A stretch of 64,000 bases of DNA, from contig NZ_JAMWEL010000001.1 of the NCBI RefSeq assembly GCF_024509555.1, forward strand, positions 1 through 64,000. Reading direction: 5' to 3'. A program made the position numbers and the translations under genes. Positions 13,151-22,329 of the stretch are shown piece by piece (the first letter of the stretch is position 1; the number at the start of each line of letters is the position of its first letter). Under the pieces are notes generated by a model. That model was not told the origin of the DNA and made no database searches. It saw only the letters and a program-made list of their open reading frames with translations. The DNA is from Streptococcus suis (GTDB lineage Bacteria > Bacillota > Bacilli > Lactobacillales > Streptococcaceae).

Positions 13151-14194
13151 ATGTCAAACATTGAACAACAGTTGGCTGAATTAAGCCAGACCACACTTGA
13201 AAAGTTAAAAGAAATCCAGCACCAAGGAGAAAAAGAACTACAAGACCTGCGTGTTGCGGTTTTGGGTAAAAAAGGGTCCTTGACTGACTTGTTGAAAGGC
13301 TTGAAAGACCTATCTAACGAAATGAAACCAATCGTTGGTAAGCAGGTCAATGAAGTGCGTGATGTGCTGACAGCTGCTTTTGAAGAAACAGCTCAAAAGG
13401 TTGCAGCAGCAAAAATTCAGCAGCAATTAGCATCTGAAACCATTGATGTGACCTTGCCAGGTCGTCAGGTCAAGGTCGGAAAACGTCATGTCTTGACCCA
13501 AACTTCTGAGGAAATCGAAGATATTTTCTTGGGCATGGGCTTCCAAATCGTTGACGGATTTGAAGTGGAAAAAGACTACTACAACTTTGAGCGGATGAAT
13601 TTGCCGAAAGATCACCCAGCACGTGATATGCAGGATACCTTCTACATCACAGAAGAAATCCTTATGCGGACTCATACGTCGCCTGTTCAGGCACGGACTA
13701 TGGACCAACATGATTTTTCAAAGGGTGCCTTGAAGATGATTTCGCCAGGTCGTGTTTTCCGTCGTGATACGGACGATGCGACCCACAGCCACCAGTTCCA
13801 CCAGATTGAAGGCTTGGTTGTTGGTGAAAATGTATCCATGGGCGATCTCAAAGGTACGCTTGAAATGATTATCAAGAAAATGTTTGGTGAAGAGCGTCAG
13901 ATTCGCCTGCGTCCATCATACTTCCCATTCACTGAGCCTTCTGTTGAGGTGGACGTTTCCTGCTTCAAGTGCGGTGGTGACGGCTGTAACGTATGTAAGA
14001 AAACAGGCTGGATTGAAATCCTCGGTGCCGGCATGGTCCACCCACAAGTATTGGAAATGAGTGGTATTGACTCAACCAAGTACTCTGGCTTTGCCTTCGG
14101 TCTTGGTCAGGAACGCATTGCCATGCTCCGTTACGGTATCAACGATATTCGTGGATTCTATCAAGGCGATGTACGATTCTCGGAGCAGTTTTAA
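13151..14194 (+). CDS. pheS: Phenylalanyl-tRNA synthetase alpha chain
   Basis: PheS is the catalytic chain of the alpha2beta2 enzyme charging tRNA-Phe. Its 347 residues comprise an N-terminal coiled coil (1-100) and a class II aminoacylation core with motif 2 ([21 protein letters not shown]) and motif 3 ([14 protein letters not shown]). A longer in-frame extension reaches into the T-box terminator, so ATG 13151, behind GGAGGAA, is used. Regulated by the T-box leader. Its partner pheT lies 1 kb downstream after a GNAT gene. Confidence 0.97.
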   Translation: MSNIEQQLAELSQTTLEKLKEIQHQGEKELQDLRVAVLGKKGSLTDLLKGLKDLSNEMKPIVGKQVNEVRDVLTAAFEETAQKVAAAKIQQQLASETIDVTLPGRQVKVGKRHVLTQTSEEIEDIFLGMGFQIVDGFEVEKDYYNFERMNLPKDHPARDMQDTFYITEEILMRTHTSPVQARTMDQHDFSKGALKMISPGRVFRRDTDDATHSHQFHQIEGLVVGENVSMGDLKGTLEMIIKKMFGEERQIRLRPSYFPFTEPSVEVDVSCFKCGGDGCNVCKKTGWIEILGAGMVHPQVLEMSGIDSTKYSGFAFGLGQERIAMLRYGINDIRGFYQGDVRFSEQF

Positions 14195-14197
14195 CGT

Positions 14198-14720
14198 AGC
14201 ACTACTTAAGGCTGACAAAGTCAGCTCTTAAGTAGACGGAAATCGCCATTAAGCGACTTTCCTAGCTACCTTACTAGGATTTCAAGCGAAAAATATCGTT
14301 TCGCTTGAAATCCGTCGTAATCCTATAAAATTAGTAGATTGTTGATTGAGAGAAAGGATAGCTGCTATGGCGGTCTACCTACTCTCCTCACTAGTTCTAA
14401 TGTTGAAAAAATGTCGTTTTCAACATTAGAACGTCGTAATCTCGCACTATTTAAGGTGTGGGAATCGCTGCTCTGCGACTTTCCTAGCTACCTTACTAGG
14501 ATTTCAAGCGAAAAATATCGTTTTGCTTGAAAGCCGTCGTAATCTGATAAAGGTTAGTAGATTGTTGTTTGAGAGAAATGGTAGCCGCTATGGCGGTCTA
14601 CCTACTCACCTCACTAGGTTTAGAGTTGAAAAAGTATCGTTTTCAACCTTAGAACGTCGTAACCATGGACGAGGAAGTGAAGGGAAATCGCTATTGAGCG
14701 ACTTTCCTAGCCCAGTTAGA
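14198..14720 (+). repeat. 222-bp tandem repeat of three hairpins between pheS and the GNAT gene
   Basis: This non-coding stretch contains about 2.1 tandem copies of a 222-bp unit; GCGACTTTCCTAG begins at 14253, 14475 and 14698. Each unit has hairpin A (GGAAATCGC / GCGACTTTCC), hairpin B (ATTTCAAGCG / CGCTTGAAAT type) and hairpin C (CTAATGTTGAAAA / TTTTCAACATTAG). CGTCGTAA follows hairpins B and C. A separate 15-bp hairpin at 14203-14234 leads the array. No coding capacity was believed. Confidence 0.85.
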
Positions 14721-14736
14721 AATGAGAGGCAATGAG

Positions 14737-15258
14737 ATGCAGATAGATTCGATACGTTTGGAAGAGGTTTCTGCTTTGCAGGAGTTGGCCAAACAGACCT
14801 TTGCAGAGACCTTCGCTCACGATAATGAGCCGAAGGAACTGGAGGCATTCTTCGAGGAAGTCTACTCCTTGGAGGTCTTGACTAGTGAGTTATCGGATCC
14901 CAACTGCCAGCACTATTTTCTAAGAATAGATCATCAGATAGCTGGCTATCTTAAGCTCAACCAAGGTTCTGCCCAGACGGAGCAGGAGTTGGAAAATGCC
15001 TTTGAAATCCAGCGTATCTATCTCTTGCAGGCTTTTCAAGGTCGCGGTCTTGGGAAGGTCTTGTTTGAATTTGCTTTGGAAAAAGCAGAGCAGTCAACTT
15101 GTGACTGGGTCTGGCTGGGAGTCTGGGAACACAATCTCAAGGCCCAACAACTCTATGCAAAATATGGATTTGAAAAATTTGGCCAGCATGAATTTGCGGT
15201 CGGTGATAAGATTGATGTGGATTGGCTACTAAAACGGCCTTTGCACCAGAAAGGATAA
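14737..15258 (+). CDS. GNAT family N-acetyltransferase (PaiA-like)
   Basis: This 173-residue acetyl-CoA-dependent acetyltransferase has the acetyl-CoA pyrophosphate loop [16 protein letters not shown] (about 90-105) and the C-terminal [18 protein letters not shown] strand-helix motif, both typical of GNATs. [10 protein letters not shown] near the N-terminus resembles PaiA-type (polyamine) acetylases. Substrate is unknown. ATG 14737 has GAGAGG 7 nt upstream; ATG 14722 lacks a ribosome site. It ends one base before pheT, so it belongs to the phe operon as in other streptococci. Confidence 0.85.
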   Translation: MQIDSIRLEEVSALQELAKQTFAETFAHDNEPKELEAFFEEVYSLEVLTSELSDPNCQHYFLRIDHQIAGYLKLNQGSAQTEQELENAFEIQRIYLLQAFQGRGLGKVLFEFALEKAEQSTCDWVWLGVWEHNLKAQQLYAKYGFEKFGQHEFAVGDKIDVDWLLKRPLHQKG

Positions 15259-15259
15259 T

Positions 15260-17659
15260 ATGTTAGTAAGTTACAAATGGTTAAAAGAACTGGTTGACTT
15301 TGATGCGACAAGCCATGACTTGTCTGAAAAAATGTCAACAACAGGAATTGAAGTAGAAGGTGTTGAGCAAAAGAGTGCTGGCCTGTCTAAGTTGGTTGTC
15401 GGTCAGGTTGTGTCTGCTGAGCCCATTCCAGATACCCACCTCAATATCTGCCAGGTCAATGTGGGTGACGAAATCACGCAAATCGTTTGCGGTGCTCCGA
15501 ATGTGAAAGCTGGCATCAAGGTAATCGTCGCTCTGCCAGGAGCTCGTATCGCTGGCAACTACAAGATTAAGAAAGGCAAAATCCGCGGAGTTGAGTCCTT
15601 GGGTATGCTCTGCTCATTGAGCGAAATCGGCGTGTCCGACTCAGTTGTGCCAAAGGTCTATGCGGATGGAATCTACCACCTGCCCGAAGATGCAGTTGTG
15701 GGTGAGCCAGTCTTTTCATACCTAGACCTCGACGACGAGATTATTGAGTTGTCCATCACGCCAAACCGTGCCGACGCCCTCTCCATGCGTGGCGTGGCTC
15801 ACGAAGTCGCAGCCATTTACGACAGCAAGGTCAACTTCAAGCCTGTGGTCTTGGAAGAAAGCGACAAGAAGGCCAGCGATGTGATTGAAGTGGCCATTGA
15901 GTCAGACAAGGTGACTGCCTACACGGCTCGTGTCATTGAAAATGTGACCATCGCACCAAGTCCACAGTGGTTACAAAACCTGCTCATGAACGCAGGTATT
16001 CGCCCGCTCAACAATGTGGTGGACATCACCAACTACATCTTGCTTTACTTCGGTCAGCCAATGCACGCTTTTGACTTTGACAAGTTTGATGGCAAGAAAA
16101 TCGTGGCTCGTCAGGCAAAAGAGGGTGAGAACTTGGTAACTCTTGACGGCGAAGAACGTGACTTGATTGCTGACGACATCGTCATTTCCGTTGCGGACAA
16201 GGCAGTTGCCCTCGGTGGTGTCATGGGGGGGGCCAACACAGAGATTGACAACAGCTCTAAAACCGTTGTGCTGGAAGCCGCCCTTTTTGACGGCAAGTCT
16301 ATCCGCAAGACCTCTGGTCGCCTCAACCTTCGCTCTGAGTCCTCTTCTCGCTTTGAAAAGGGCATCAACGTGGCAACTTTGACGGAGGCTATGGATACAG
16401 CAGCTGCTATGATTGCAGAGCTGGCTGGCGGTCAGGTCTTGTCTGGCATCGTTTCTGCGGGTAGCGTGGACACTTCGGACGTCCCAGTCACAGCAACCAT
16501 TGATTACGTTAACCGCTCGCTCGGGACTAAGCTTGACTATGCACAAATCGCAGACATTTTCCGTCGTTTAGGTATGGAAACAACTGGCGATGCAAGTCAG
16601 TTTACAGTCGCAGTACCGCGTCGCCGTTGGGACATTCGCATTCCAGCAGACTTGGTAGAGGAAATCGCTCGTATTTATGGCTACAATAATCTGCCGACCA
16701 CTCTTCCGAAAGAGGACGGAACAGCAGGTGAGTTGACCCTGACCCAGAATATCCGTCGCCAAGTGCGTAGCCTGGCAGAAGGTGCAGGCCTGACAGAAAT
16801 CATTTCCTATGCTCTGACAACACCTGAGAAGGCTGTGGAGTTTGCGGCTCGTCCAACCACTGTGACCGAACTCATGTGGCCGATGACCGTTGACCGCTCT
16901 GCCCTTCGTCAGAACATGGTGTCTGGTATGTTGGAAACAGTGGCCTACAACGTGGCTCGTAAGAACAAGAACTTGGCTCTCTACGAAATCGGTAAAATCT
17001 TTGAACAGTCTGGCAATCCAAAAGAAGACCTGCCGCAAGAAATTAATAAGTTTGCCCTTGTTTTGACTGGTTTGGTGGTTGAGAAAGACTTCCAGACACC
17101 AGCTGTACCAGTTGATTTCTTCCATGCCAAAGGAATTTTGGAAGCTATCTTTGCTCATTACAAGTTGGCTGTTGACTTTGTGGCGACTAGTGAGATTGCT
17201 GCCTTGCACCCTGGTCGTACAGCTGAAATCCATTTGAATGGGGCGGTTATCGGCTTTGTCGGTCAGGTACATCCTCAAACGGCTAAGGACTACGGAATTT
17301 CTGAAACCTATGTGGCTGAAATCAATCTGGATGCGATTGAGGAAGCTCTCCAGCCTGCTCAGCCATTTACCGAAATCTCTAAATTCCCAGCAGTTAGCCG
17401 TGATATTGCCCTGCTCTTGAGCAGTGATGTTAAACATCAGGAAGTCTTGGAGGCCATTGCGTCTGCGGGCGTCAAACGCTTGACTAAAGTGACCCTCTTT
17501 GACGTCTATGCGGGCAATAATATTGAGGCTGGTAAGAAGTCTATGGCTTACAACCTGACCTTCCAAAATCCTACGGATAGCCTGACGGATGAGGAAGTGG
17601 CTAAGTACATGGAGAAAATCAGTAAGTCGCTCGAAACACTTGGAGCTGAAATTCGTTAA
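15260..17659 (+). CDS. pheT: Phenylalanyl-tRNA synthetase beta chain
   Basis: PheT is the editing and tRNA-binding chain, 799 residues. Order of domains: EMAP-like tRNA-binding domain (about 40-150, includes [11 protein letters not shown]), B3/B4 editing domain, B5 ([14 protein letters not shown] region), a degenerate class II core, and a C-terminal ferredoxin-fold anticodon-binding domain ([14 protein letters not shown]). The ATG follows the GNAT stop by 1 nt behind AAAGGAT. The operon ends in a terminator. Confidence 0.97.
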   Translation: MLVSYKWLKELVDFDATSHDLSEKMSTTGIEVEGVEQKSAGLSKLVVGQVVSAEPIPDTHLNICQVNVGDEITQIVCGAPNVKAGIKVIVALPGARIAGNYKIKKGKIRGVESLGMLCSLSEIGVSDSVVPKVYADGIYHLPEDAVVGEPVFSYLDLDDEIIELSITPNRADALSMRGVAHEVAAIYDSKVNFKPVVLEESDKKASDVIEVAIESDKVTAYTARVIENVTIAPSPQWLQNLLMNAGIRPLNNVVDITNYILLYFGQPMHAFDFDKFDGKKIVARQAKEGENLVTLDGEERDLIADDIVISVADKAVALGGVMGGANTEIDNSSKTVVLEAALFDGKSIRKTSGRLNLRSESSSRFEKGINVATLTEAMDTAAAMIAELAGGQVLSGIVSAGSVDTSDVPVTATIDYVNRSLGTKLDYAQIADIFRRLGMETTGDASQFTVAVPRRRWDIRIPADLVEEIARIYGYNNLPTTLPKEDGTAGELTLTQNIRRQVRSLAEGAGLTEIISYALTTPEKAVEFAARPTTVTELMWPMTVDRSALRQNMVSGMLETVAYNVARKNKNLALYEIGKIFEQSGNPKEDLPQEINKFALVLTGLVVEKDFQTPAVPVDFFHAKGILEAIFAHYKLAVDFVATSEIAALHPGRTAEIHLNGAVIGFVGQVHPQTAKDYGISETYVAEINLDAIEEALQPAQPFTEISKFPAVSRDIALLLSSDVKHQEVLEAIASAGVKRLTKVTLFDVYAGNNIEAGKKSMAYNLTFQNPTDSLTDEEVAKYMEKISKSLETLGAEIR

Positions 17660-17674
17660 CATGTAAATCTTATG

Positions 17675-17703
17675 AAATCCTAGTCAGCGGGCTAGGATTT
17701 TTT
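17675..17703 (+). terminator. Terminator after pheT
   Basis: The 9-bp stem AAATCCTAG / CTAGGATTT with an 8-nt loop is followed by Ts. Confidence 0.85.
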
Positions 17704-17713
17704 GGAGGGAAGT

Positions 17714-17980
17714 ATGAACACTAAAGATATTCACGAAAAATTTTTTCGAGATGGGAAGTTACTTGTTATTCCTAAGAAGTTGAAAAGTAAGCAAGTTTTA
17801 TTTGCCTACTTGCAAGAAGAGTTGGCTAAGAAAGGCTCAACCTTCACAGAAAAAGAAGTCAATGCCTTTCTAGCTGAAATCTATGATGATTATGCTATTT
17901 TAAGACGCTACTTGGTGGATTATGGCTACCTGTCTCGAGACCAGTATGGATTGGAATACAGAATAGAAGAAAAGAGATGA
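17714..17980 (+). CDS. DUF2087 domain protein
   Basis: This 88-residue basic protein has the DUF2087 pattern: LLVIPKKLKSKQVLFAYL, TFTEKEVNAFLAEIYDDY and ILRRYLVDYGYLSRD. DUF2087 is a small winged-helix-like domain often found at the end of transcription regulators; here it stands alone. The start at 17714 has TTGGAGGGA 3 nt upstream; an earlier ATG-like start overlaps the pheT terminator. Its stop lies inside a terminator hairpin shared with the converging gene. Regulatory role is a guess. Confidence 0.75.
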   Translation: MNTKDIHEKFFRDGKLLVIPKKLKSKQVLFAYLQEELAKKGSTFTEKEVNAFLAEIYDDYAILRRYLVDYGYLSRDQYGLEYRIEEKR

Positions 17981-17997
17981 TTGCGGTCATCTCTTTT
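17970..17997. terminator. Bidirectional terminator
   Basis: AAAAGAGATGA / TCATCTCTTTT (11 bp, loop TTGCGG) lies between converging genes. The minus-strand reading has the better T-run (TTTTCTTCT). Confidence 0.75.
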
Positions 17998-18000
17998 GTC

Positions 18001-18303
18001 TTACAAAATAAAGGGTTCAATCTTCAAGTCGACCACATCACCATACTTGGCTAGCAAGTCATTTGCTAGAGGGTGATAGAGTGTTCGTAGCTGTTCAATC
18101 TTGTCAGGGAACTGCTTGCCGATGTAGTCAAACTTGCACTCGATGGTTAAGAAAAGTTGGTGGAAGAGTTCGTTAATCTCATTCAAGCGGGTAATCATTT
18201 CTTCATCCTCTTTTAGAAAATCAGGGATTTCTGAGCGATTGTTGACAAAACCGTCGATGAGTTTTACAGGGAATGAGCCGTATTCTAAGACAAATTCGTA
18301 CAT
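18001..18303 (-). CDS. Conserved-looking hypothetical protein, 100 aa
   Basis: This minus-strand ORF of 100 residues starts MYEFVLEYGSFPVKL behind AAAGGAG. A longer frame adds a leader that crosses this ribosome site, so ATG 18303 is preferred. It is acidic and predicted mostly helical, with no signal peptide, membrane segment or recognised motif. Function unknown. It converges on the DUF2087 gene and is divergent from the VTC gene. Confidence 0.7.
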   Translation of the reverse strand: MYEFVLEYGSFPVKLIDGFVNNRSEIPDFLKEDEEMITRLNEINELFHQLFLTIECKFDYIGKQFPDKIEQLRTLYHPLANDLLAKYGDVVDLKIEPFIL

Positions 18304-18379
18304 AGTTTTCTCCTTTGTTATCATTATCCTAATTGTAACACAGATTGAAATAAGACAAAAGAATTTCAACTTTATTGCA

Positions 18380-18419
18380 GTTTAAGTTTTGTTTAAATTT
18401 ACTTTTAGTTTCGTTTAAA
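18380..18419 (+). promoter_or_regulatory. Four 11-bp-spaced direct repeats, PhoB/PhoP-box-like
   Basis: GTTTAAG (18380), GTTTAAA (18391), CTTTTAG (18402, degenerate) and GTTTAAA (18413) start exactly 11 bp apart. Tandem ~7-bp repeats at one helical turn are the site architecture of OmpR/PhoB-family response regulators. A possible -10 (TAAGTA, 18435-18440) follows. The downstream gene is a polyphosphate polymerase-like VTC protein, which makes phosphate control an attractive but unproven reading. Confidence 0.5.
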
Positions 18420-18493
18420 GGTTATTCAGTAAACTAAGTATTGTCATCGAGGCAGATATTTGCTTAGAAGTTTTAAGATAAAGAGGGAAAAAC

Positions 18494-19237
18494 ATGAAAA
18501 CTAGAATCGTACAAAAACAATTTAAACGTAAAGAAACAAAATATATCGTTGACAAGGAAACATTTGCTCTTTTAGAAAAAGATTTGCAGAAATATATGGT
18601 TTCAGATGAATTTGCAACTTCAACCATTACGAATATTTATTTCGATAATGAAGAATTCGATATGATTCAAGATTCCATTGCCAAAAAGAATGGACGAGAA
18701 AAAATTCGGATGCGTGTCTACGATTCTAAACCTTCTGAATCAAGTCAAGCTTTTCTTGAAATCAAGAAAAAAGAAAATAAAATTGGTTATAAATACCGCT
18801 TAACTTCAAACCCTGTTTCTGTAACAAACTATATTGAAAATGGAGTGATTGATTCCACAATTAAAGACGATAAAGTTACATCAGAACTAGAGCAATTGAG
18901 AGAACGCTACGGGACTATTAAGCCGAAGATGTATATCTACTACGATCGTGTATCCTACAAAGGAATCGAAGACAAAAAGGTTCGTCTCACAATTGATAAG
19001 AACTTACTTTATCGAGATTACGATGTAGATGCCATGGAGGGCAAATTTGGAAAGGACCTTTTGGATCCAACAAAAGTCATCATGGAAGTAAAAGTTCCAG
19101 AAGAACGACCAGACTGGTTGGTAGCCCTGCTCGAAAAATACCAGATCGAAAAACAATCATTTTCAAAATATGGCAATGCCTATAAGCTTGCCCACAACAT
19201 CACTGGAGAGGAAGTAAATCAACATGCAGCTGTTTAA
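18494..19237 (+). CDS. VTC domain protein (polyphosphate polymerase-like)
   Basis: This 247-residue cytosolic protein matches the VTC domain, a tunnel-fold triphosphate/polyphosphate polymerase related to CYTH enzymes. Visible features are the basic start QFKRKETKYIVD, TITNIYFDNEEFDMIQ, REKIRMRVYDSK, FLEIKKKE and VIMEVKVPEERPDWL. These alternating charged strands would line the tunnel. It overlaps the DUF4956 gene by 14 nt, a common pairing for VTC proteins. Catalysis is inferred from the fold only. Confidence 0.85.
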   Translation: MKTRIVQKQFKRKETKYIVDKETFALLEKDLQKYMVSDEFATSTITNIYFDNEEFDMIQDSIAKKNGREKIRMRVYDSKPSESSQAFLEIKKKENKIGYKYRLTSNPVSVTNYIENGVIDSTIKDDKVTSELEQLRERYGTIKPKMYIYYDRVSYKGIEDKKVRLTIDKNLLYRDYDVDAMEGKFGKDLLDPTKVIMEVKVPEERPDWLVALLEKYQIEKQSFSKYGNAYKLAHNITGEEVNQHAAV

Positions 19238-19901
19238 CAGTATATTTTCAACGGCCAATAGCAGTATCACCTTAACACAGATGGCGCTGGTCTTTGCAGT
19301 CAGTCTGTCTATGGGGGTGCTCTTAGCAGCTGTTTATAAATATAAATCTAATTATACAAAGGAATTTGTCATCACACTAAGTTTAATGCCAGCTTTGATT
19401 GCAGTAATCATAGCATTGGTAAATGGTAACTTAGGAGCGGGTGTTGCGGTAGCAGGGACCTTCAGTCTAATTAAATTCCGCTCAGCGGCAGGTTCATCAA
19501 AAGAAATGCTTGCAGTCCTCTTAGCGATGGCTATTGGTCTAGCGACAGGGATGGGCTTCCTAGGTTTGGCTGTCTTTATGACGGTCATCCTATCTGCTTG
19601 TATTTTGATTTTTGAAAATATCAGTTTTGCCCAAGTCAATCAAAATCGTCGACATCTCTTGGTAACAGTGCCAATGAATTTTGACTACGACCAATTTTTT
19701 GAGAAACAATTTGGTACATCCTGCAAGCAAGCGGATCTCATTTCCCTCAAATACAAGAAGAAAAAAGAAGCGCTGATCTTAGAATATCAAGTTCTCCTCG
19801 ATAAAAAAATTACAGATAAACGCTTGGTAGATACAGTGTTATCAGCCGGTCCCCTGGATGTCGTATTGAACAAGCAAATGCCGAAGAAGAAGTATTTGTA
19901 A
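19224..19901 (+). CDS. DUF4956 membrane protein, VTC partner
   Basis: This 225-residue protein has about four N-terminal membrane helices (roughly 14-130, with FSLIKFRSAAGSSKEMLAV between two) and a cytosolic ferredoxin-like C-terminal part. It fits DUF4956, repeatedly found beside VTC genes. It may be the membrane platform or exporter for the VTC product; nothing in the sequence proves this. Translationally coupled to the VTC gene by a 14-nt overlap. Confidence 0.8.
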   Translation: MQLFNSIFSTANSSITLTQMALVFAVSLSMGVLLAAVYKYKSNYTKEFVITLSLMPALIAVIIALVNGNLGAGVAVAGTFSLIKFRSAAGSSKEMLAVLLAMAIGLATGMGFLGLAVFMTVILSACILIFENISFAQVNQNRRHLLVTVPMNFDYDQFFEKQFGTSCKQADLISLKYKKKKEALILEYQVLLDKKITDKRLVDTVLSAGPLDVVLNKQMPKKKYL

Positions 19902-19909
19902 TATCAAAG

Positions 19910-19935
19910 AAGCCCTGGATTTCCAAGGCTTTTTT
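19910..19935 (+). terminator. Terminator after the VTC-DUF4956 pair
   Basis: AAGCCCTGGA / TCCAAGGCTT (one C-A mismatch), 2-nt loop and T-run. Confidence 0.8.
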
Positions 19936-19949
19936 CCATTTCATAGAAA

Positions 19950-20432
19950 CTATTCTTCATAAAAATCAACACTGTAATCCAGCAAGTTATCTCCGTCATA
20001 GCGGAAGCAAGCGGAAAAGAAGGGTTTGTCCTCTAATAGCCATTCTTGAAAATGCCGGTCGCCCTCCCAGGTTGGTTTGGAGAGCACTTGCTCATAAGGA
20101 ACCCATTCTAAATCGCCTTCGTTGCAGTCAATAAGACTTCCTTCAAAACCGGTAATCTTAAAGACATAGGTGTACCAGTCTGTGTTTGGAGTAAAGTCTG
20201 GGAAGGTGATCACTCCTTTTAGAGCATGCTTCGTTACAGTAAGCCCAGTTTCCTCAAAGACTTCTCGAATAGCGCAAGCCTGCGGTGTTTCACCGGGTTC
20301 CAGTTTGCCACCAACTCCAATCCATTTACCTTGATGGACGTCATTTTCTTTCTTGTTTCGATGAAGGAGAAGAAATTCCTTACCATTATCAATGTAGCAA
20401 ATCGTAGCCAGTTGGACAGGTTTCTTGGTCAT
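19950..20432 (-). CDS. Nudix hydrolase (MutT/MutX-like)
   Basis: This 160-residue Nudix enzyme has the complete box G-x5-E-x7-REVFEETGL (in GGKLEPGETPQ...), which binds the metal and cleaves nucleoside-diphosphate-linked compounds. Size and the WIGVGGKLEPGE context resemble streptococcal MutX, which removes 8-oxo-dGTP, but substrate cannot be read from the box. Minus strand, start 20432 behind AAGGAGC. Confidence 0.85.
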   Translation of the reverse strand: MTKKPVQLATICYIDNGKEFLLLHRNKKENDVHQGKWIGVGGKLEPGETPQACAIREVFEETGLTVTKHALKGVITFPDFTPNTDWYTYVFKITGFEGSLIDCNEGDLEWVPYEQVLSKPTWEGDRHFQEWLLEDKPFFSACFRYDGDNLLDYSVDFYEE

Positions 20433-20589
20433 AGTAGCTCCTTGTAGTTAGTTTGTTCCTATTATATCACAAAGGTGAGAGTGTCTGGCATTCTGAACGG
20501 GGACAGTTTGTTGTTTAGAATGTTGAAAGCCCTTTTCTGAAAACAGTTTTTAGGGTATAATAAGAACATCAAACTATTTAGGATGCATT

Positions 20590-21153
20590 ATGTCAAAACA
20601 AGAACAAATCGAACAAACCATTTATCAATTATTAGAATTATTGGGTGAGGACCCGAATCGTGAAGGTTTATTAGATACGCCTAAGCGGGTTGCTAAGATG
20701 TATTTAGAAATGTTTAACGGTTTAGAAGAAGACCCCAAAGACCAATTTACAGCTGTCTTTTCAGAAGGTCATGAAGAGGTTGTTTTGGTCAAGGATATTC
20801 CTTTCCACTCCATGTGTGAACACCATTTGGTGCCCTTTTATGGCATTGCACATGTAGCCTATATTCCTAGCAAGGGGCGTGTGACCGGTCTTAGCAAATT
20901 GGCGCGTGCAGTGGAGGTAGCAAGTCGTCGTCCTCAATTACAGGAGCGTTTAACTCATCAAGTTGCTCATGCACTTCAAGATGCCCTTGAACCAGAAGGC
21001 GTTTTTGTCATGGTCGAAGCAGAGCATATGTGCATGAGTATGCGTGGTATTCGCAAGCCAGGTAGTAAGACAGTGACCACAGTTGCCCTTGGCAAATATA
21101 AGGAAGATGCTATTTTGCGCCGTGAACTCTTGTCCATGATTCACAATAAATAG
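20590..21153 (+). CDS. folE: GTP cyclohydrolase I
   Basis: FolE turns GTP into dihydroneopterin triphosphate, the first step of folate synthesis. The 187-residue enzyme carries zinc ligands in [11 protein letters not shown] and HMCMSMRG, and the active-site block [22 protein letters not shown] promoter with -10 TATAAT at 20556-20561 lies 29 nt before the ATG, so folE begins the operon folE-folP-folB-folK. Confidence 0.96.
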   Translation: MSKQEQIEQTIYQLLELLGEDPNREGLLDTPKRVAKMYLEMFNGLEEDPKDQFTAVFSEGHEEVVLVKDIPFHSMCEHHLVPFYGIAHVAYIPSKGRVTGLSKLARAVEVASRRPQLQERLTHQVAHALQDALEPEGVFVMVEAEHMCMSMRGIRKPGSKTVTTVALGKYKEDAILRRELLSMIHNK

Positions 21154-21161
21154 GAGGTTCT

Positions 21162-21974
21162 ATGTCAATCGAACAGTTAGCGAATCAAGTAACCATTATG
21201 GGGATTCTCAATGTGACGCCAGATTCATTTTCAGATGGTGGTCACTATAATGAGGTGGAGTCTGCCTTGGTACAAGTAGAAAAGTTGTTGGCTGAGGGTG
21301 CTACCGTCATTGATGTTGGTGGTGAGTCCACTCGTCCAGGTGCAACATTTGTGTCTGAAGAAGACGAGATTGCTCGCGTGGTTCCGATTATCCGCGCTAT
21401 CAAAGAAAACTATGATTGTCTTGTCAGCGTTGATACCTATAAAACAGGCACAGCACGTGCAGCCTTGGAAGCAGGCGCAGATATTTTAAATGATGTTTGG
21501 GCAGGTCTTTATGATGGGGAAATGTTGGCTCTGGCTGCGGAGTACAAGATTCCTATCATTCTCATGCACAATCAGAAAGAAGAAAGATATGTGGATGTTG
21601 TTGGAGAGGTCAAAAACTTTCTAGCAGAGCGAGCTCAGGTTGCTTTGGATGCCGGTGTTACTGCAGATAAGATTTGGCTGGATCCAGGCTTTGGCTTTTC
21701 AAAGAATGTCCAACATAACCTAGATCTCTTACAAGGTTTGGAACAGATTACTGCCCTTGGTTATCCTGTTCTTTTTGGAATTTCCCGTAAGCGCGTGGTG
21801 GATTATCTGCTTGGAGGAAATAGTTTACCGACTGACCGCGATCAAGCAACGGCAGCCTTGTCTGCCTGGGCAGTCCAAAAAGGCTGTAAAATGGTCCGTG
21901 TTCACAATGTCGCTGCCAACCGTGACATCGTTAACGTTTGGGACCAATTGACTTCTGGAGGTCAACATGGATAA
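21162..21974 (+). CDS. folP: Dihydropteroate synthase
   Basis: FolP joins pABA to dihydropterin pyrophosphate and is the sulfonamide target. The 270-residue TIM barrel shows GILNVTPDSFSDGG, VIDVGGESTRPGA, LVSVDTYK, IWLDPGFGFSKN and GISRKRVVD. Ribosome site AGGAGG 5 nt before the ATG. It overlaps folB by 8 nt. Confidence 0.96.
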   Translation: MSIEQLANQVTIMGILNVTPDSFSDGGHYNEVESALVQVEKLLAEGATVIDVGGESTRPGATFVSEEDEIARVVPIIRAIKENYDCLVSVDTYKTGTARAALEAGADILNDVWAGLYDGEMLALAAEYKIPIILMHNQKEERYVDVVGEVKNFLAERAQVALDAGVTADKIWLDPGFGFSKNVQHNLDLLQGLEQITALGYPVLFGISRKRVVDYLLGGNSLPTDRDQATAALSAWAVQKGCKMVRVHNVAANRDIVNVWDQLTSGGQHG

Positions 21975-22329
21975 GATTTCTCTCAATAAATGTCGCTTTT
22001 ATGGCTACCATGGTGCCTTCAAAGAAGAACAAGTTCTTGGTCAAATTTTCACAGTTGACTGTGATTTGTTTGTTGACCTGACAGCAGCTTCACAAACTGA
22101 CAATTTAGAAGACACAGTTCACTATGGTATGGTCTTCGAAACCATTAAAGCAGTTGTGGAAGGCAAGCCCTACATCCTTATAGAAAAGGTAGCAGGTGTT
22201 ATTTGTCAGGAGATTTTTGATAAATTTCCAAAGGTGGAGAAGATTCGCTTGGCCATTTACAAGGAAAATCCGCCCATTGCTGGACATTATGATTCTGTCG
22301 GAATTGAATTGGAGCGTGAACGACCATGA
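21967..22329 (+). CDS. folB: Dihydroneopterin aldolase
   Basis: This 120-residue tunnel-fold enzyme cleaves dihydroneopterin to 6-hydroxymethyl-dihydropterin. Conserved parts are FYGYHGAFKEEQVLGQ, the DTVHYGMVFE block and the catalytic lysine near LIEKVAGVI. It overlaps folP upstream (8 nt) and folK downstream (4 nt), so the pathway enzymes are translationally linked. Confidence 0.95.
   Translation: MDKISLNKCRFYGYHGAFKEEQVLGQIFTVDCDLFVDLTAASQTDNLEDTVHYGMVFETIKAVVEGKPYILIEKVAGVICQEIFDKFPKVEKIRLAIYKENPPIAGHYDSVGIELERERP

Noticed and set aside
14606..14848. Minus-strand 80-aa ORF over the pheS-GNAT spacer (and plus-strand ORFs at 14339 and 14523)
   Set aside because: They run through the repeated hairpin element; their sequences mirror the repeat units and have no ribosome sites.
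15971..17662. Long antisense ORFs within pheT (191 and 364 aa)
   Set aside because: They are opposite-strand shadows of a well-conserved synthetase gene; compositions are unlike proteins and there are no start signals.
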